A stretch of DNA of 64,000 nucleotides from an uncultured Psychroserpens sp. Its GTDB lineage: Bacteria; Bacteroidota; Bacteroidia; Flavobacteriales; Flavobacteriaceae. This document shows, piece by piece, positions 36,033-46,221 of this stretch. Each line of letters starts with the position of its first letter. Position 1 is the stretch's first letter. The notes beneath the pieces are model-generated. The model searched no databases. It had not been told where the DNA came from and worked only from the letters and a program-made list of their open reading frames with translations. The DNA lies in contig CANKZZ010000001.1 in the NCBI GenBank assembly GCA_947488655.1, positions 248,001-312,000 on the forward strand, written 5' to 3'. The translations under genes were made by a program, and so were the position numbers.

Positions 36033-37907
36033 CTATTCCGTAGCAACAGGATACACATTATTATCTAACTTAACATCTGCCATTAACCCTTTAGGATCAA
36101 TTTTTACAGATTGTACAGTTTTAGACGTTTCTAACTTATAAGTTGGATAAGCCCAAGCCCAATCGTCTTTTACAGTCGCTGAGGTTTGTTTTGCGCCACG
36201 CATCATGCGTAGTGGTATGTAAAAATCTTCTGTTGAGCCATCTGTATACATTACTGTTATGTCTATTGGCATTGGCATTAAACCAATACGCTCTAGCGTT
36301 ACAGTATTACCTTCAATAGATTTTACAGCGTAATCTATAGTATTTGTGGTTTGTCCAAAATCTATTAAATACCAATCTAGTTCCATACCAGAGACACGCT
36401 CTGCAGTTCTTACAATATCTAATGGTTTTGGGTGTTTAAAAGCCCAATCATCATAATATTTTTTAATAGTTGTTTTTAAATTCTCATCACCAATAATATA
36501 ACCTAATTGTGAAATGAAAACAGCACCTTTACTATAAGCCGAAATACCATAAGCCTGATTAATATTATAACGATCTGCATGAGTTGTTAACGGTTGCTCA
36601 ACACCAGAATTTGCTAAATAAGCGTAGCCTTGATACGAACGACTCAACGGATTTTCCTTTTTACTATCCATAATCTCATTCATGGCTAAAGCCGAAATGT
36701 AACTCGTAAACCCTTCGTCCATCCACTCATGTTTTGCTTCATTAGTTGCTAATAAAAACTGAAACCAAGTATGTGCCAATTCATGAGCTGTTACACCAAC
36801 TAAACTACCATAACTTCGTTTTCCGGTGATAAGTGTAGACATGGCATACTCCATACCACCATCTCCTCCTTGTATTACTGAGTATTGCTCGTAAGGATAT
36901 TTGCCAATATGCTCACTAAAATATTGCATTAACTCTACAGTTTTAGGTTGTAGTTTTTTCCAGTTATCTAGGTTCTCTTTTGGTAAATCTTTCTTGTACA
37001 AAAAGTGCAGCATTGGTCCGTTAGGAACTTGCATCGTATCATGAATATAGTCCTTATCTGCAGCCCAAGTAAAATCATGAACGTTTGGCGCAACAAAGTG
37101 CCAAGTATTTGTTTTTCCCTTTTTACGCTTTACTTTGTCTTGAGATACGTAACCATGGCCAATCTCGTCTGCATTTTGTAAATTTCCTGTGCCTCCAATA
37201 ATGTAATCTTTATCTATAGTAATTTTTACATCAAAATTTCCCCAAACACCGTAAAATTCTCTACCAATGTAAGAGTCTGCATGCCAACCTTCGTTATCAT
37301 ACTCTGCTAATTTTGGATACCATTGCGTCATAGAAAGTGCAACACCTTCGGCATTATTACGTCCAGAACGTCTTATTTGAACTGGCACTTGACCTGTAAA
37401 CTCCATGTCAAACTCAACAGTTTCTCCAGCTTTAATTGGCGATTTTAAATCTACAATCATTACTGTACCTTCAATCTCGTAATCTAGCTTATTACCTTCT
37501 AGCTGTAATGATTTTACGTTTATAAATCCAATCTCATCATCTTTTAGTTTAGAAATGCGACTTTCATATACTGGGTTTTCTTTAGTCCCAGTATTATTAG
37601 TCATTCTACCATCTGGATCTTTGATGCTTTGTAAACGTGCATCCATTTCGCTACCTGGTTGAAAGGCGTTAAAATACAAGTGATAATACACACGATGTAA
37701 ATCATCTGGTGAGTTGTTAGTGTATTCAATATTTTGTTTACCAGTAAATTGATAGGTTTTTACATCCATATCAATCTCCATTGTATAATCGGCTTGTTGT
37801 TGCCAATAATGGTCTGTTTTGTATTCTATGTTAGTATTTTGCGCATTAATTTCCGAAGAAAAAAATGTTACGCATAACAGTAATATTGTGCTTAATTTAA
37901 ATGTCAT
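36033..37907 (-). CDS. M1 family zinc metallopeptidase
   Basis: The 624-residue protein has a signal peptide (STILLLCVTFFSSEINAQ) and the M1 signature GVTAHELAHTWFQ followed by a downstream Glu in WMDEGFTSY; both are zinc-ligand regions. The exopeptidase motif appears as GGMEYAMST in place of the usual GAMEN. It probably trims peptides from their N-terminus in the periplasm or outside the cell. A further beta-rich C-terminal domain completes the family layout. The S8 protease gene lies 26 bases upstream in the same direction. Confidence 0.92.
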   Translation of the reverse strand: MTFKLSTILLLCVTFFSSEINAQNTNIEYKTDHYWQQQADYTMEIDMDVKTYQFTGKQNIEYTNNSPDDLHRVYYHLYFNAFQPGSEMDARLQSIKDPDGRMTNNTGTKENPVYESRISKLKDDEIGFINVKSLQLEGNKLDYEIEGTVMIVDLKSPIKAGETVEFDMEFTGQVPVQIRRSGRNNAEGVALSMTQWYPKLAEYDNEGWHADSYIGREFYGVWGNFDVKITIDKDYIIGGTGNLQNADEIGHGYVSQDKVKRKKGKTNTWHFVAPNVHDFTWAADKDYIHDTMQVPNGPMLHFLYKKDLPKENLDNWKKLQPKTVELMQYFSEHIGKYPYEQYSVIQGGDGGMEYAMSTLITGKRSYGSLVGVTAHELAHTWFQFLLATNEAKHEWMDEGFTSYISALAMNEIMDSKKENPLSRSYQGYAYLANSGVEQPLTTHADRYNINQAYGISAYSKGAVFISQLGYIIGDENLKTTIKKYYDDWAFKHPKPLDIVRTAERVSGMELDWYLIDFGQTTNTIDYAVKSIEGNTVTLERIGLMPMPIDITVMYTDGSTEDFYIPLRMMRGAKQTSATVKDDWAWAYPTYKLETSKTVQSVKIDPKGLMADVKLDNNVYPVATE

Positions 37908-37933
37908 ATATTTTATTTTTTTTGCTGAAATTT

Positions 37934-39553
37934 TTAGTTGCCTTTAGCCATTTGTGATGCCATAATTAGAGCGTTGTAAGCATTTACAATACGTCCTGAT
38001 TTTGAGATTTCACTTAAAGATTTAATTTGTTTATCTGCACCAATGGTCACTTTTGCTTTAATAGGTAAACCAGAGTCCATTAATATTTTCTTTACTTGAG
38101 ACGCAGTTAAACTTGGGTATTGCGAGCGAATTAAAGCTGCAACTCCTGCCACATTTGGAGCAGCCATAGAGGTACCACTGTTCATATCATATTCGTTTTC
38201 TGGCATGGTAGCATAAATATCACTTCCTGGAGCAAAAACGTCTACATTTACTTTACCGTAGTTAGAAAAACCAGACACCATTGTAGAGCCATATTTGTTG
38301 GTTAAAGCACCTACAGTTATCACATTATCTGATACTTCTGGACCTGTACCAATAGCATCATTTGGGTAATTGTGGGCAACGTCAATATCTTCGCTATCAT
38401 TTCCTGCTGCATGTACGAAAAGTACATCCTTATCTGCAGCATATTTAAGTGCGTCTCTAACCCAATCACTGTGAGGTGAGAATGATTTACCAAAACTTGC
38501 ATTGATAACTTTTGCACCATTATCTGCAGCATAACGAATTGCTAATGCTACATCTTTATCATACTCGTCTCCATTTGGAGTAGATCGTATTGCCATAATT
38601 TGTACGTTGTTGGCAACACCATTCATTCCTAAATTATTGTTACGCTCTGCAGCTATAATTCCTGTAACGTGTGTACCATGGCTTTCAGATTTTTTTGATG
38701 GTCTCGGGTTGTTATTACCATAGCCTGGTTTGTCATTTAAATCGTTAGGGTCATCTCCCGTTTTACGACCTTGTAAGTTTTTATTAAGGTTAACGTTAAG
38801 GCGATCGTTGATTTCTTCTAAGCCATTTTTAAAAACTTTTTTTGCGTTTGCAATAGACTCTAAATTGTTACCATAGACAAATTGTGCAACCTGTACAGCT
38901 TGGCCTAATCTTTCTTCTTCGGTTTTAATAGCAATGACTTCTTTTTTTGTATAATCTGCTTTACCAAAGTGTGCTGTTAGAATCTCGTCTGCCATTGTTA
39001 CTTGTTGGTAAATTTGCTCATATTGAGTTTTGTAACCTACATATTTTTGATACTCGCTGTTATATAGTGCTTCTGCTTCTGCATATCTTGGCGCATTTTT
39101 ATCTCCTGCAGCAAGTATTCTAACATATTCTAATTGCTCATCATAACCATCACCAACAAAATTCCAACCATGAATATCATCAATATAACCGTTGTTATCA
39201 TCGTCTTTTCCATTGTTAGGAATTTCTTTTTTGTTAGTCCAAATAACATCATCTAAATCTTCATGATCTATATCTGTACCACTATCAATTACAGCTACGA
39301 TAACTGTTTTTCCTTTTTTATTTTTAATAATTTCTTTGTAAGCTTTATCAACACTCATTCCTGGAATAGTGTCTTTAACTAAATCTAGATGTGCCCAATT
39401 ATTTTTTTCGGCATCTGTAAGTGAAGCCTCTTTAATAGGCGAATTATCTATATTTTCTATTGGTGTAGAAAGTACACCTGTTGTTGAGCCACAGCCAAAT
39501 AATATGGCAGATAGGGTTATTGTGTATAAAAAAGGTCTAAATAGTTTTATCAT
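37934..39553 (-). CDS. S8 family subtilisin-like lipoprotein protease
   Basis: Starting at the ATG at 39553 gives a lipoprotein signal (ITLSAILFGCGS). A longer frame from 39607 would overlap the neighbouring gene and add nonsense. The catalytic triad is clear: VIDSGTD (Asp, residue about 89), SHGTHVTG (His, about 295) and NSGTSMAAP (Ser, about 480). The roughly 200-residue insert between Asp and His includes a Gln/Tyr-rich helical segment. It should be an outer-membrane-anchored or periplasmic protease, probably co-transcribed with the M1 peptidase. Confidence 0.93.
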   Translation of the reverse strand: MIKLFRPFLYTITLSAILFGCGSTTGVLSTPIENIDNSPIKEASLTDAEKNNWAHLDLVKDTIPGMSVDKAYKEIIKNKKGKTVIVAVIDSGTDIDHEDLDDVIWTNKKEIPNNGKDDDNNGYIDDIHGWNFVGDGYDEQLEYVRILAAGDKNAPRYAEAEALYNSEYQKYVGYKTQYEQIYQQVTMADEILTAHFGKADYTKKEVIAIKTEEERLGQAVQVAQFVYGNNLESIANAKKVFKNGLEEINDRLNVNLNKNLQGRKTGDDPNDLNDKPGYGNNNPRPSKKSESHGTHVTGIIAAERNNNLGMNGVANNVQIMAIRSTPNGDEYDKDVALAIRYAADNGAKVINASFGKSFSPHSDWVRDALKYAADKDVLFVHAAGNDSEDIDVAHNYPNDAIGTGPEVSDNVITVGALTNKYGSTMVSGFSNYGKVNVDVFAPGSDIYATMPENEYDMNSGTSMAAPNVAGVAALIRSQYPSLTASQVKKILMDSGLPIKAKVTIGADKQIKSLSEISKSGRIVNAYNALIMASQMAKGN

Positions 39554-39560
39554 AATAGTA

Positions 39561-40421
39561 TTAATTAAATATATCGTTTGTTGTAAAAGTTTCTTTAAGT
39601 CGCACACCTTTATCGGTGTGTTGTACGGTTATAATTTCATTATGTGCATCGTGCTCTAAAAATAAATAGTAATTATTATTGGCAGCAAGATTTAAAAAAT
39701 GTTCTTTTTCATCTAAAGTTAATAAAGGTCTTGTATCATAGCCCATAACAAAAGGTAAAGGTAAATGCCCTACGGTTGGAAGCAAATCTGCCATAAAGCA
39801 TATGGTTTTATCTTTATATTTAATCATTGGTATCATTTGCTTCTCAGTATGACCATTTGCAAAAAAAATATCGAATCCTAATTGCGAATTAGATACAAAA
39901 TTATTTTGCGGTAGGTTTGTGAATTTTAACTGACCGCTCTCTTGCATTGGTAAAATATTTTCTTTTAAAAACGAAGCTTTCTCTCTATTATTTGGGTTAG
40001 TTGCCCAATCCCAATGATTTTTGTTGCTCCAAAAATGTGCGTTTTTAAAAGCGGTTTCGTAGCCAGTTTTGTCTTTGTTCCATTGTACACTTCCACCACA
40101 ATGATCAAAATGTAAATGGGTCATAAAAACATCTGTAATATCGTCTCTATGAAAACCGTATTTTTTTAGGGATTTATCTATAGTATCATTTCCCCAAAGG
40201 TGATAGTAGCCAAAAAACTTCTCACTTTGTTTATTGCCCATACCAGTGTCAATTAAAATTAATCTATTATTGTCCTCAATGAGCAAACAACGTGCCGAAA
40301 TATCTATCATATTATTAGCATCGGCAGGATTTGTTCTCGTCCATAGCGACTTTGGGACAACACCAAACATGGCACCTCCATCTAATTTAAAATTACCAGC
40401 ATTAATGGGATATAATTGCAT
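39561..40421 (-). CDS. Metallo-beta-lactamase-fold hydrolase
   Basis: The 286-residue cytoplasmic protein has the MBL metal motif VFMTHLHFDHCGG (about residues 105-117), a second ligand region FANGHTEKQM and DTGMGNKQSE at the substrate side. The family covers lactonases, glyoxalase-II-like and other hydrolases, and no substrate can be chosen from the sequence. It ends just before the S8 protease start, so the two may share a transcript. Confidence 0.9.
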   Translation of the reverse strand: MQLYPINAGNFKLDGGAMFGVVPKSLWTRTNPADANNMIDISARCLLIEDNNRLILIDTGMGNKQSEKFFGYYHLWGNDTIDKSLKKYGFHRDDITDVFMTHLHFDHCGGSVQWNKDKTGYETAFKNAHFWSNKNHWDWATNPNNREKASFLKENILPMQESGQLKFTNLPQNNFVSNSQLGFDIFFANGHTEKQMIPMIKYKDKTICFMADLLPTVGHLPLPFVMGYDTRPLLTLDEKEHFLNLAANNNYYLFLEHDAHNEIITVQHTDKGVRLKETFTTNDIFN

Positions 40422-40562
40422 CTAAATAAAGATTTGACATGCAAATTACTAAAAGCAATAAACATTACTTGAGTTTAGTAGTAATTATTGAAGCTTTTTT
40501 AACATTTTTATATCGTCATAAGTGTTTAAAAAATTAAATTTACAATAGTAAAGTTTTACAAG

Positions 40563-40907
40563 ATGAAAGATAAGTCTAAAAAAAGCAGAATGAAATTGTT
40601 GAGATTTGGTAGAGATTTTAAGCCAGACGAACGTGTAATTTTAAGAGATTATTTGGCTATTGAGAGAACGCGTTTAGCTAACGAACGTACACTTTTATCC
40701 TATATTAGATCATCACTATATTTATTATTGGGAGCAATTGCATTTTTTCAACTTAAAGAATTTGCTAATTTTAAATACGTAGCCTTAACAGCATTAGTTT
40801 TTAGTATTACTTTTTTTATAATTGGAGTTTATAGGTTTATACTGCTAAAGAAAAGTCTAAAGAGGGTTTACTACAAATCTGAAGATATGTTTAAAGACAA
40901 AGACTAA
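40563..40907 (+). CDS. DUF202 membrane protein
   Basis: The 114-residue protein has the DUF202/YidH pattern: RDYLAIERTRLANERTLLSYIRSSL (about 28-52), then two further hydrophobic segments (about 54-70 and 74-94). Function is unknown for the family. Its end overlaps the convergent SulP gene by four bases. Confidence 0.88.
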   Translation: MKDKSKKSRMKLLRFGRDFKPDERVILRDYLAIERTRLANERTLLSYIRSSLYLLLGAIAFFQLKEFANFKYVALTALVFSITFFIIGVYRFILLKKSLKRVYYKSEDMFKDKD

Positions 40908-43117
40908 GACGTTTTATTTTTCTTAGCGATAACATCTCTTAATCGCTTGCCAAAATCTAGTAGTGCTTTTATTTCTTTAGTACTTGCCAATCGTTGTTTA
41001 CTAAAAATAAGTAAACTATTACCATTAGACTCTATATGATAGTAAGGGTTGCATTCAAAAAAATGAATTAACTCATTGGTGAAAAACAATTTTATAGCCT
41101 CTGTATGCTCTCCTACGAGATGAAATCTTTTAGAAAAATCAGGATGATTGTCAAAATTAATATCTGTAAAACCAGCAATAGCATACACTTTATCTATTAT
41201 AGTTTCTCTATCTAATGAAAACACCGGAATTGTTTCTTGCAAATCGATATGTAGCATTGAGGTTCTCACCACTTCTTTTGCGATAAACTCACCTTCAGAA
41301 AACTCAATATCAAACAATTTTGAGTTAGAGTTATCATTTTTTAATTCGTTATAAATATGATTAGGTTGCTTAGTTTTAAAGAACAAAAACGGATCTAAAA
41401 AACTAGTGTTTTTATTTTTATCTGCACTGTATATAAGGTCATAATCGTTAGCTATAGCCTCAAGATTTTCTTGCCTTTTGGTAAGGTTGTATCCAAAGAG
41501 TTTTGGAACAGCTGCAATTTTTCTTAATGCAAATGGATGTTTAGAATCGGCATCATGCATATCTAATCCAACAATATCAAAATGACCTCCACTTTTAATA
41601 AAAGCACTTTGATAATTATTTAAATTTTCCATCACAGTATGATCTACAAAATCACACATAGAGAAGTCAACAATTACATCATTATCTGTTGAAATAGCAT
41701 TTAGTTTTTGTTTTAACCTATAAAAATTAGCAAAAGTGCAAAAGTGCTTTACACTAACATAGTAACTAGAGTTTTTGTCATTTTCTTTAAACATTAAAAC
41801 ATTTGGTTTTATCCAATGTCTTAAAAAAAGCGTTACGTTTTTATTTATCACAAAGTGAATAATTATCGTAATAATTACACCAGCCGAAATTCCTAAAATT
41901 AAACCAAACTTTAAAGTTGTAAGCAACGTCACAAAAAATATTAAAAGTTGCTCTTTACCAACCGAAAATATCTTTTTTATTAATTCTGGAGAGGCTAATT
42001 TGTATCCAGTATATACTAAAATAGCCATTAGTGCAGGTAAAGGGATACGAGTCAATTGAGTACTAAAAACAACAATAAAAACAACAAGAAAAAAGGCATG
42101 AGAAAAATTGGCAGACCTATTAGAACCTCCATTATTAACATTCACAGAGCTTCTGGCAATAACTGTTACAACATTTAATCCTCCAACAAAACCACTCAAC
42201 ATAGTCCCTAGCCCTAAAGCCTTTAAATCTCTATTTACATTAGATCGTCGTCTTTCGGGATCTAATTTATCTACAGCCTTTATACTTAAAAGAGATTCAA
42301 TACTAGCAATTAAGGTTAGAGATAAAACGCTTCCCCAAAACGCCAAATTACCAATTTTTGCAAAAGAGACCTTAGGTAATTGTGTTGTAATTTCTGTAAA
42401 CGACGGAATTTCTGGTATCATGTAATCTTTTGCAATTGGATTGTTTTGATGCAAAACCAATTCAAAATAGTAACTAAATGCAATAGATAAAACCACAATC
42501 CACATTGGAGCAGGTATGAGATGCCAATACTTATTTCTAAGTTTTGGATAAAACACCATTATAGCTAAACTTAATAATCCTGCTGCAGCAGCATAAATGA
42601 GACCTGTATTCTCATAATGCATGGCATCATTGATAGTAAAAGGAATTTCAACTAAATAATCTATTGTATTTTCTCGGGTAATTTTATGACCAAACATAAT
42701 ATGAAACTGCTTACCAAGAATGATAAGCCCAATTGCTGCCAGCATACCTTGAATAGCTGATGAAGGAAAAAAATCAGCAAGATTTCCCATTCTCAAAAAA
42801 CCAAGTAACATAATTAATGCACCAGAACAAATAATGGCAGCAAAAGCACCTTCTAAACCAAGTGTTGTAATAGCGCCTAACGTAACAATTACAAGCCCAT
42901 TTCCTGGCCCAGTAATAGTTACATAACTACCACCTAAAATTGAAACCACTACACCACCAACAATTGCTGTAATAATACCAGAAATAGCAGGAGCATCACT
43001 AGCCATAGCAAGTCCTAAGCCAAGTGGCAACGCTATTAAGCTAACCACAAATCCTGAAAATATATTTTTAGGAAGTTGCTTTAAAAAAAGTGATATGTTA
43101 TTCTTTTTTGGTGTCAT
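40904..43117 (-). CDS. SulP family anion transporter with STAS domain
   Basis: The 737-residue protein has a membrane part (about 15-430) with the SulP landmark GFVVSLIALPLGLGLAMAS and GGSYVTITGPGNGLVIVTLGAI. A STAS domain (about 455-560, VIVDFSMCDFVDHTVMENL) and an additional C-terminal region complete it. SulP carriers move sulfate, bicarbonate or similar anions; here either is possible. Its ATG overlaps the end of the universal stress protein by four bases, so the pair is translationally coupled. Confidence 0.92.
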   Translation of the reverse strand: MTPKKNNISLFLKQLPKNIFSGFVVSLIALPLGLGLAMASDAPAISGIITAIVGGVVVSILGGSYVTITGPGNGLVIVTLGAITTLGLEGAFAAIICSGALIMLLGFLRMGNLADFFPSSAIQGMLAAIGLIILGKQFHIMFGHKITRENTIDYLVEIPFTINDAMHYENTGLIYAAAAGLLSLAIMVFYPKLRNKYWHLIPAPMWIVVLSIAFSYYFELVLHQNNPIAKDYMIPEIPSFTEITTQLPKVSFAKIGNLAFWGSVLSLTLIASIESLLSIKAVDKLDPERRRSNVNRDLKALGLGTMLSGFVGGLNVVTVIARSSVNVNNGGSNRSANFSHAFFLVVFIVVFSTQLTRIPLPALMAILVYTGYKLASPELIKKIFSVGKEQLLIFFVTLLTTLKFGLILGISAGVIITIIIHFVINKNVTLFLRHWIKPNVLMFKENDKNSSYYVSVKHFCTFANFYRLKQKLNAISTDNDVIVDFSMCDFVDHTVMENLNNYQSAFIKSGGHFDIVGLDMHDADSKHPFALRKIAAVPKLFGYNLTKRQENLEAIANDYDLIYSADKNKNTSFLDPFLFFKTKQPNHIYNELKNDNSNSKLFDIEFSEGEFIAKEVVRTSMLHIDLQETIPVFSLDRETIIDKVYAIAGFTDINFDNHPDFSKRFHLVGEHTEAIKLFFTNELIHFFECNPYYHIESNGNSLLIFSKQRLASTKEIKALLDFGKRLRDVIAKKNKTS

Positions 43118-43962
43118 TGAATAATTAAAACATCGGTTGGCAATTCAGATAAAATGTACTCTATATCGTGAGGAAAAATACGATCCCAAAAACTGGTCTT
43201 AATTGGAGCATTCATAACCAACAAGTCAGCTCGTATAAATTGCGCATAATGCCCAATACTATAACCACGTTTTCCAAAAATAGATTGCGTTTTAGTAATT
43301 GTTTGAGATTTGTATGCTTCAGGAATTTCGGCAATAATAGAGTTCACACGAGAGTCTTCCCTCATTTTTAAACGCTCTTTAATAATAGCAGATTTTCTAA
43401 GCGATTTATCATCATCAACAGATACAGCAACCTCTTGCTTTGTAATTTCTTCTACAATTGTAATTTTTTTAGATTGTAATTTATGAGAGATATAGAATGC
43501 TGTTGATATTGCTTTTTTAGTTTTTGTGTCATTTAACCCGTTAACTACTATGTGCTTACAAGCAATACGCTCTACAGACGGTTTTATAAGTAATAAGATT
43601 GAACAATTGGCTTGCCTTGTTATTTTTCTTGCAATTGTTCCTAAATAATATTGTACAAAGTTTTCTTTTTGAAGTGCTCCTAAAATTAATAAATCAACAT
43701 TTTTTTCTTCGGAAACTGATAAAATCACATCAACTGGGTTACCTGTTTTAAAAACGAGCTCGTAGTTGAGGTTGTCATTTATAAAGGGTTGAATAAACTC
43801 TAGAATTTGCTGTTCTTTCTCCTGAGATTTTTCTCCTACATGAATAAGGACTAATTTACTCTCAAAATAGAGCGATAGTCGTGCAGCTTCATAAAGGTTA
43901 GCTTTAAGGTTTGGAGAAAAAGCAACTCCAATACCTATAGTCTTAAAATTTTTGTGGGTCAA
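43114..43962 (-). CDS. Double universal stress protein
   Basis: The 282-residue protein contains two USP domains (about 5-145 and 150-282), the first with DLLILGALQKENFVQYYLGTIARKITRQANCSILLI-like nucleotide-binding strands. USP proteins bind ATP or act as stress adapters. It precedes and overlaps the SulP gene by four bases (ATGA), suggesting it modulates the transporter. Confidence 0.87.
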   Translation of the reverse strand: MTHKNFKTIGIGVAFSPNLKANLYEAARLSLYFESKLVLIHVGEKSQEKEQQILEFIQPFINDNLNYELVFKTGNPVDVILSVSEEKNVDLLILGALQKENFVQYYLGTIARKITRQANCSILLLIKPSVERIACKHIVVNGLNDTKTKKAISTAFYISHKLQSKKITIVEEITKQEVAVSVDDDKSLRKSAIIKERLKMREDSRVNSIIAEIPEAYKSQTITKTQSIFGKRGYSIGHYAQFIRADLLVMNAPIKTSFWDRIFPHDIEYILSELPTDVLIIQ

Positions 43963-44105
43963 ATGCTATAAAAATCAATTTCGAGGGTAAGTTAATATAA
44001 TTTTTGTGGCTTCTAAAGCATTTACCGGTTTCATAGCTTTTAAATCTTTTTTTTATAGTCGTTACGATAGATTCAAGTATATTTAACATTTTTAAATAAA
44101 GTAGT

Positions 44106-45953
44106 ATGTTAGAATTAGCAGGAATTATCATTTTAGGAATATTAGCACAATGGGTTGCTTGGAAGTTTAAAATTCCAGCTATACTTCCATTAATTCTAAT
44201 AGGTCTTTTAGTTGGCCCTATAGCTGCAGAGTTTTTAAGTGCAGATGGCACCAAATGGATAGAACCTATTTGGAATGGAGACGAAGGTCTTTTTCCTGGT
44301 CAGAGTTTATTTTACTTCGTGTCTCTAGCTATTAGTGTCATTCTTTTTGAAGGAGGATTAACCCTTAAAATGAGTGAGGTTAAAAATGTTGGACCTGTAA
44401 TTACAAAGCTAATTTCTGTAGGTTCAATAGTAACTTTTTTTGGTGCTGCTGTCGTTGCACATTTCACATTTGATTTAAGCTGGGAAATTGCATTTTTATT
44501 CTCAGGTCTTATTATAGTTACAGGACCTACGGTTATAACTCCAATTTTAAGAAACATACCATTAAAAAAAGATATTTCAGCAGTTTTAAAATGGGAAGGA
44601 ATTTTAATTGATCCTATTGGAGCATTAGTTGCGGTATTGGTTTTTGAATTTATTAGTGTTGATGGTGGTGGAGAATTTACTAAAACAGCCTTAATTGAGT
44701 TTGGAAAAATCGTGTTGTTTGGGACCACTTTTGGTTTCACATTTGCACACGGTATGAATTTTATTATCAACAAAAAATTAGTACCTCATTACTTGTTAAA
44801 TGTATTTGCTTTAGCTGCAGTTTTAGGAGTTTTTGTTTTGTCTGATACTTTTGCGCACGAGTCTGGTTTATTAGCAGTAGTTGTAATGGGAATGGTTTTA
44901 GGAAACACAAACGCTCCCTATTTAAAAGAACTCTTATATTTTAAAGAGTCGTTAAGTGTACTTTTAATTTCTATTCTATTTATTTTACTTTCTGCCAATA
45001 TAAATATGAGTGATTTGTACTTAATTTACACCTGGAAAACAGCAGTACTCTTTGCTGCAGTTGTGTTTATCATTAGACCAATTGGTGTGTTTTTAAGTAC
45101 ACAAGGTTCTACCTTAAAACTCAAAGAAAAATTATTTATTAGTTGGGTAGGTCCACGAGGAATTGTTGCAGCAGGTATTGCTTCACTTTTTGGATTAAAA
45201 CTAGCTAAAGAAGGTGTGCCTGGTGCAGAGTATATTACACCTTTAGTGTTTATGATCGTTTTAGGTACCGTATTATTAAATGCAACAACTGCAAGATTAT
45301 TTGCAAAAATGGTTGGTGTGTTTTTAACAACCTCTGATGGGATTTTAATTGTTGGTGCCAGTAAAGTATCTCGTTTAATTGGTCATTATCTAGAGTCTAA
45401 TGGTAGGCACGTGGTGTTAATAGATAGTAATCAAAGTAATATAGATAAAGCTAAAGAACTTGGTTTAGAGGCAATAAACTCTAACATATATTCTGACACC
45501 TTGATGGATAATATAGAATTAAATGATGTTGGTTATTTAATGGCATTAACAGCAAGTAATGATATTAATAAATACGCTATTAATAAATTTGGTAAACAAT
45601 TTGGAGAGAACGGATCGTTTAGATTAGTGAGTGTTGACGAAATGAGAGATAGTAACAACAACCCTAAAGAAGGTTTGTTTTCTCACACAGATGATTATAT
45701 GACGCTCAATAATGTAGTTAGAAAATTTCCTAGCATTCAAGAAATAGAATTAAAAGATAAAGACCATTACGAGAGCTTAATAGAATTATCAAATAACGAT
45801 AAAGATATTATACCATTGTTTATTAAAAATGATGATAACGAAATAGAAATTATCTCTTCTTACAACAAAGATGTTGAAGAAATTGGTAAAAATTGGCATT
45901 TGGTTTATTTAGGTAAACCTTTTGATGTTGAGGTTGTTGCTAATGAAGAATAA
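44106..45953 (+). CDS. CPA-type Na+/H+ antiporter with TrkA-like domain
   Basis: The 615-residue protein has about 12 membrane segments in the first 400 residues, including GPTVITPILRNI and WVGPRGIVAAGIASLFGLKLA, typical of the NhaP/CPA1-CPA2 families. A RCK/TrkA-N-like nucleotide-binding domain (about 410-520) opens with GILIVGASKVSRLIGHYL. It exchanges Na+ or K+ for protons, useful in a marine setting. No operon partner. Confidence 0.9.
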   Translation: MLELAGIIILGILAQWVAWKFKIPAILPLILIGLLVGPIAAEFLSADGTKWIEPIWNGDEGLFPGQSLFYFVSLAISVILFEGGLTLKMSEVKNVGPVITKLISVGSIVTFFGAAVVAHFTFDLSWEIAFLFSGLIIVTGPTVITPILRNIPLKKDISAVLKWEGILIDPIGALVAVLVFEFISVDGGGEFTKTALIEFGKIVLFGTTFGFTFAHGMNFIINKKLVPHYLLNVFALAAVLGVFVLSDTFAHESGLLAVVVMGMVLGNTNAPYLKELLYFKESLSVLLISILFILLSANINMSDLYLIYTWKTAVLFAAVVFIIRPIGVFLSTQGSTLKLKEKLFISWVGPRGIVAAGIASLFGLKLAKEGVPGAEYITPLVFMIVLGTVLLNATTARLFAKMVGVFLTTSDGILIVGASKVSRLIGHYLESNGRHVVLIDSNQSNIDKAKELGLEAINSNIYSDTLMDNIELNDVGYLMALTASNDINKYAINKFGKQFGENGSFRLVSVDEMRDSNNNPKEGLFSHTDDYMTLNNVVRKFPSIQEIELKDKDHYESLIELSNNDKDIIPLFIKNDDNEIEIISSYNKDVEEIGKNWHLVYLGKPFDVEVVANEE

Positions 45954-46014
45954 AATCGTTTGTTCTTAATTATTAAAGACAAATTATATTTCACTACAGC
46001 TATTTGTAAATAGT

Positions 46015-46142
46015 CTTCGGAAATGTGAAAGCTTTAAAACACGTCTGTTTAACGCCTATTATTCTAACTAGAAAAAAGTAATTATGCTAGCCTTTTCTAC
46101 ATAGAATAGGTTACGATTACATGTGTTTTCCAATTTCCGAAG
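46015..46142. repeat. Palindromic intergenic element bounded by CTTCGGAAAT/ATTTCCGAAG
   Basis: The inverted ends match those at 24675-24779. Inside are nested inverted segments: AAAACAC (46036-46042) with GTGTTTT (46123-46129), and CCTATT...ATTCTA (46055-46066) with TAGAATAGG (46102-46110). It lies between the convergent antiporter and lepA genes. Confidence 0.45.
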
Positions 46143-46221
46143 AAAAAAAAGAAGTGTTATTTAATTTATGTAGCTTCTACTCGCTTAAGCTGTGAACCTC
46201 TAAAAATATATAATAAAGGTT

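Noticed and set aside
35911-36141. Plus-strand 76-codon frame near the M1 peptidase end
   Set aside because: It crosses a strong terminator and the coding end of the M1 gene and has no recognisable features.
39369-39659. Plus-strand 96-codon frame across the S8/MBL junction
   Set aside because: It is antisense to two real genes and includes their start regions; no independent support.
44312-44773. 153-codon minus-strand frame inside the antiporter gene
   Set aside because: It is antisense to the antiporter's membrane part and has no family features of its own.
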